Translations under genes and position numbers: made by a program | Source: Ligaoa zhengdingensis | GTDB taxonomy: Bacteria; Bacillota; Clostridia; Oscillospirales; Ruminococcaceae | Direction of reading: 5' to 3' | Assembly: GCF_014384885.1 (NCBI RefSeq) | Contig: NZ_JACRST010000051.1 | Span: forward strand, 1-6,151 | Length of the DNA: 6,151 bases | Part shown: positions 6,126-6,151 of the stretch, in pieces | Layout of the letters: every line of letters starts with the position of its first letter | How positions within the stretch are numbered: the stretch's first letter is position 1 | The notes under the pieces: model-generated | Databases searched by the model: none | Told to the model about the DNA's origin: nothing | What the model saw: the letters and a program-made list of their open reading frames with translations, nothing else

Positions 6126-6151
6126 TTACTTCGCGCCGGTCAGCAGCTTGT
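6126..6151 (-). CDS. C-terminal tail of an upstream gene (partial)
   Basis: Reading the minus strand from the right edge, one frame gives KLLTGAK followed by TAA at 6128-6126. The codons (AAG CTG CTG ACC GGC GCG AAG) look like normal coding sequence. If real, this gene ends 19 bases before the macro-domain gene and would share its transcript. A competing frame stays open further (ending EVTGRRTE) and stops with a TAA that shares a base with the macro gene's ATG, so the frame is not settled. Only about 8 codons are visible and no function can be assigned. Confidence 0.35.

Overview
This window looks like a Bacillota (Clostridia) accessory segment, possibly from a gut lineage. I infer this from the gene families, the strong GGAGG-type ribosome binding sites and the tightly packed one-direction layout; no marker gene is present to prove it. 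All six supported genes lie on the minus strand, so transcription runs from high to low coordinates. Base composition is balanced by eye.

In transcription order: the tail of an upstream ORF enters at the right edge (about 6151-6126, weak). It is followed by a macro-domain protein with a C-terminal helix-turn-helix-like domain (6106-5069). A 510-residue protein of unknown function comes 5 bases later (5063-3531). Its N-terminal part weakly resembles SMI1/KNR4 (SUKH) domains, and it carries the motif IGIIGGADGPTAI near its C terminus. A Y-family translesion DNA polymerase of the UvrX type follows (3508-2000), then a YolD-like protein (2003-1581) whose GTG start overlaps the polymerase stop. A clear intrinsic terminator lies after yolD (1496-1538). 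It is followed at once by a VWA-domain protein (1478-819) and a SIMPL-domain protein (822-163), which overlap by an ATGA. The last 162 bases before the left edge hold no convincing gene. They contain a hairpin and, at the very edge, a ribosome-binding-like sequence suggesting another minus-strand gene just outside.

The polymerase/YolD pair is a known Bacillota pairing, usually seen on phages, plasmids and integrative elements, and points to DNA-damage tolerance. The macro domain points to ADP-ribose chemistry. The VWA/SIMPL pair is a small two-gene unit with no assignable pathway. Together the set reads as a stress-response or mobile-element cargo cluster. The most unusual items are the soluble protein carrying a motif otherwise typical of sodium-pumping decarboxylase beta subunits, and the macro-HTH fusion heading the operon. 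No integrase, transposase, CRISPR array, tRNA or rRNA was recognised.
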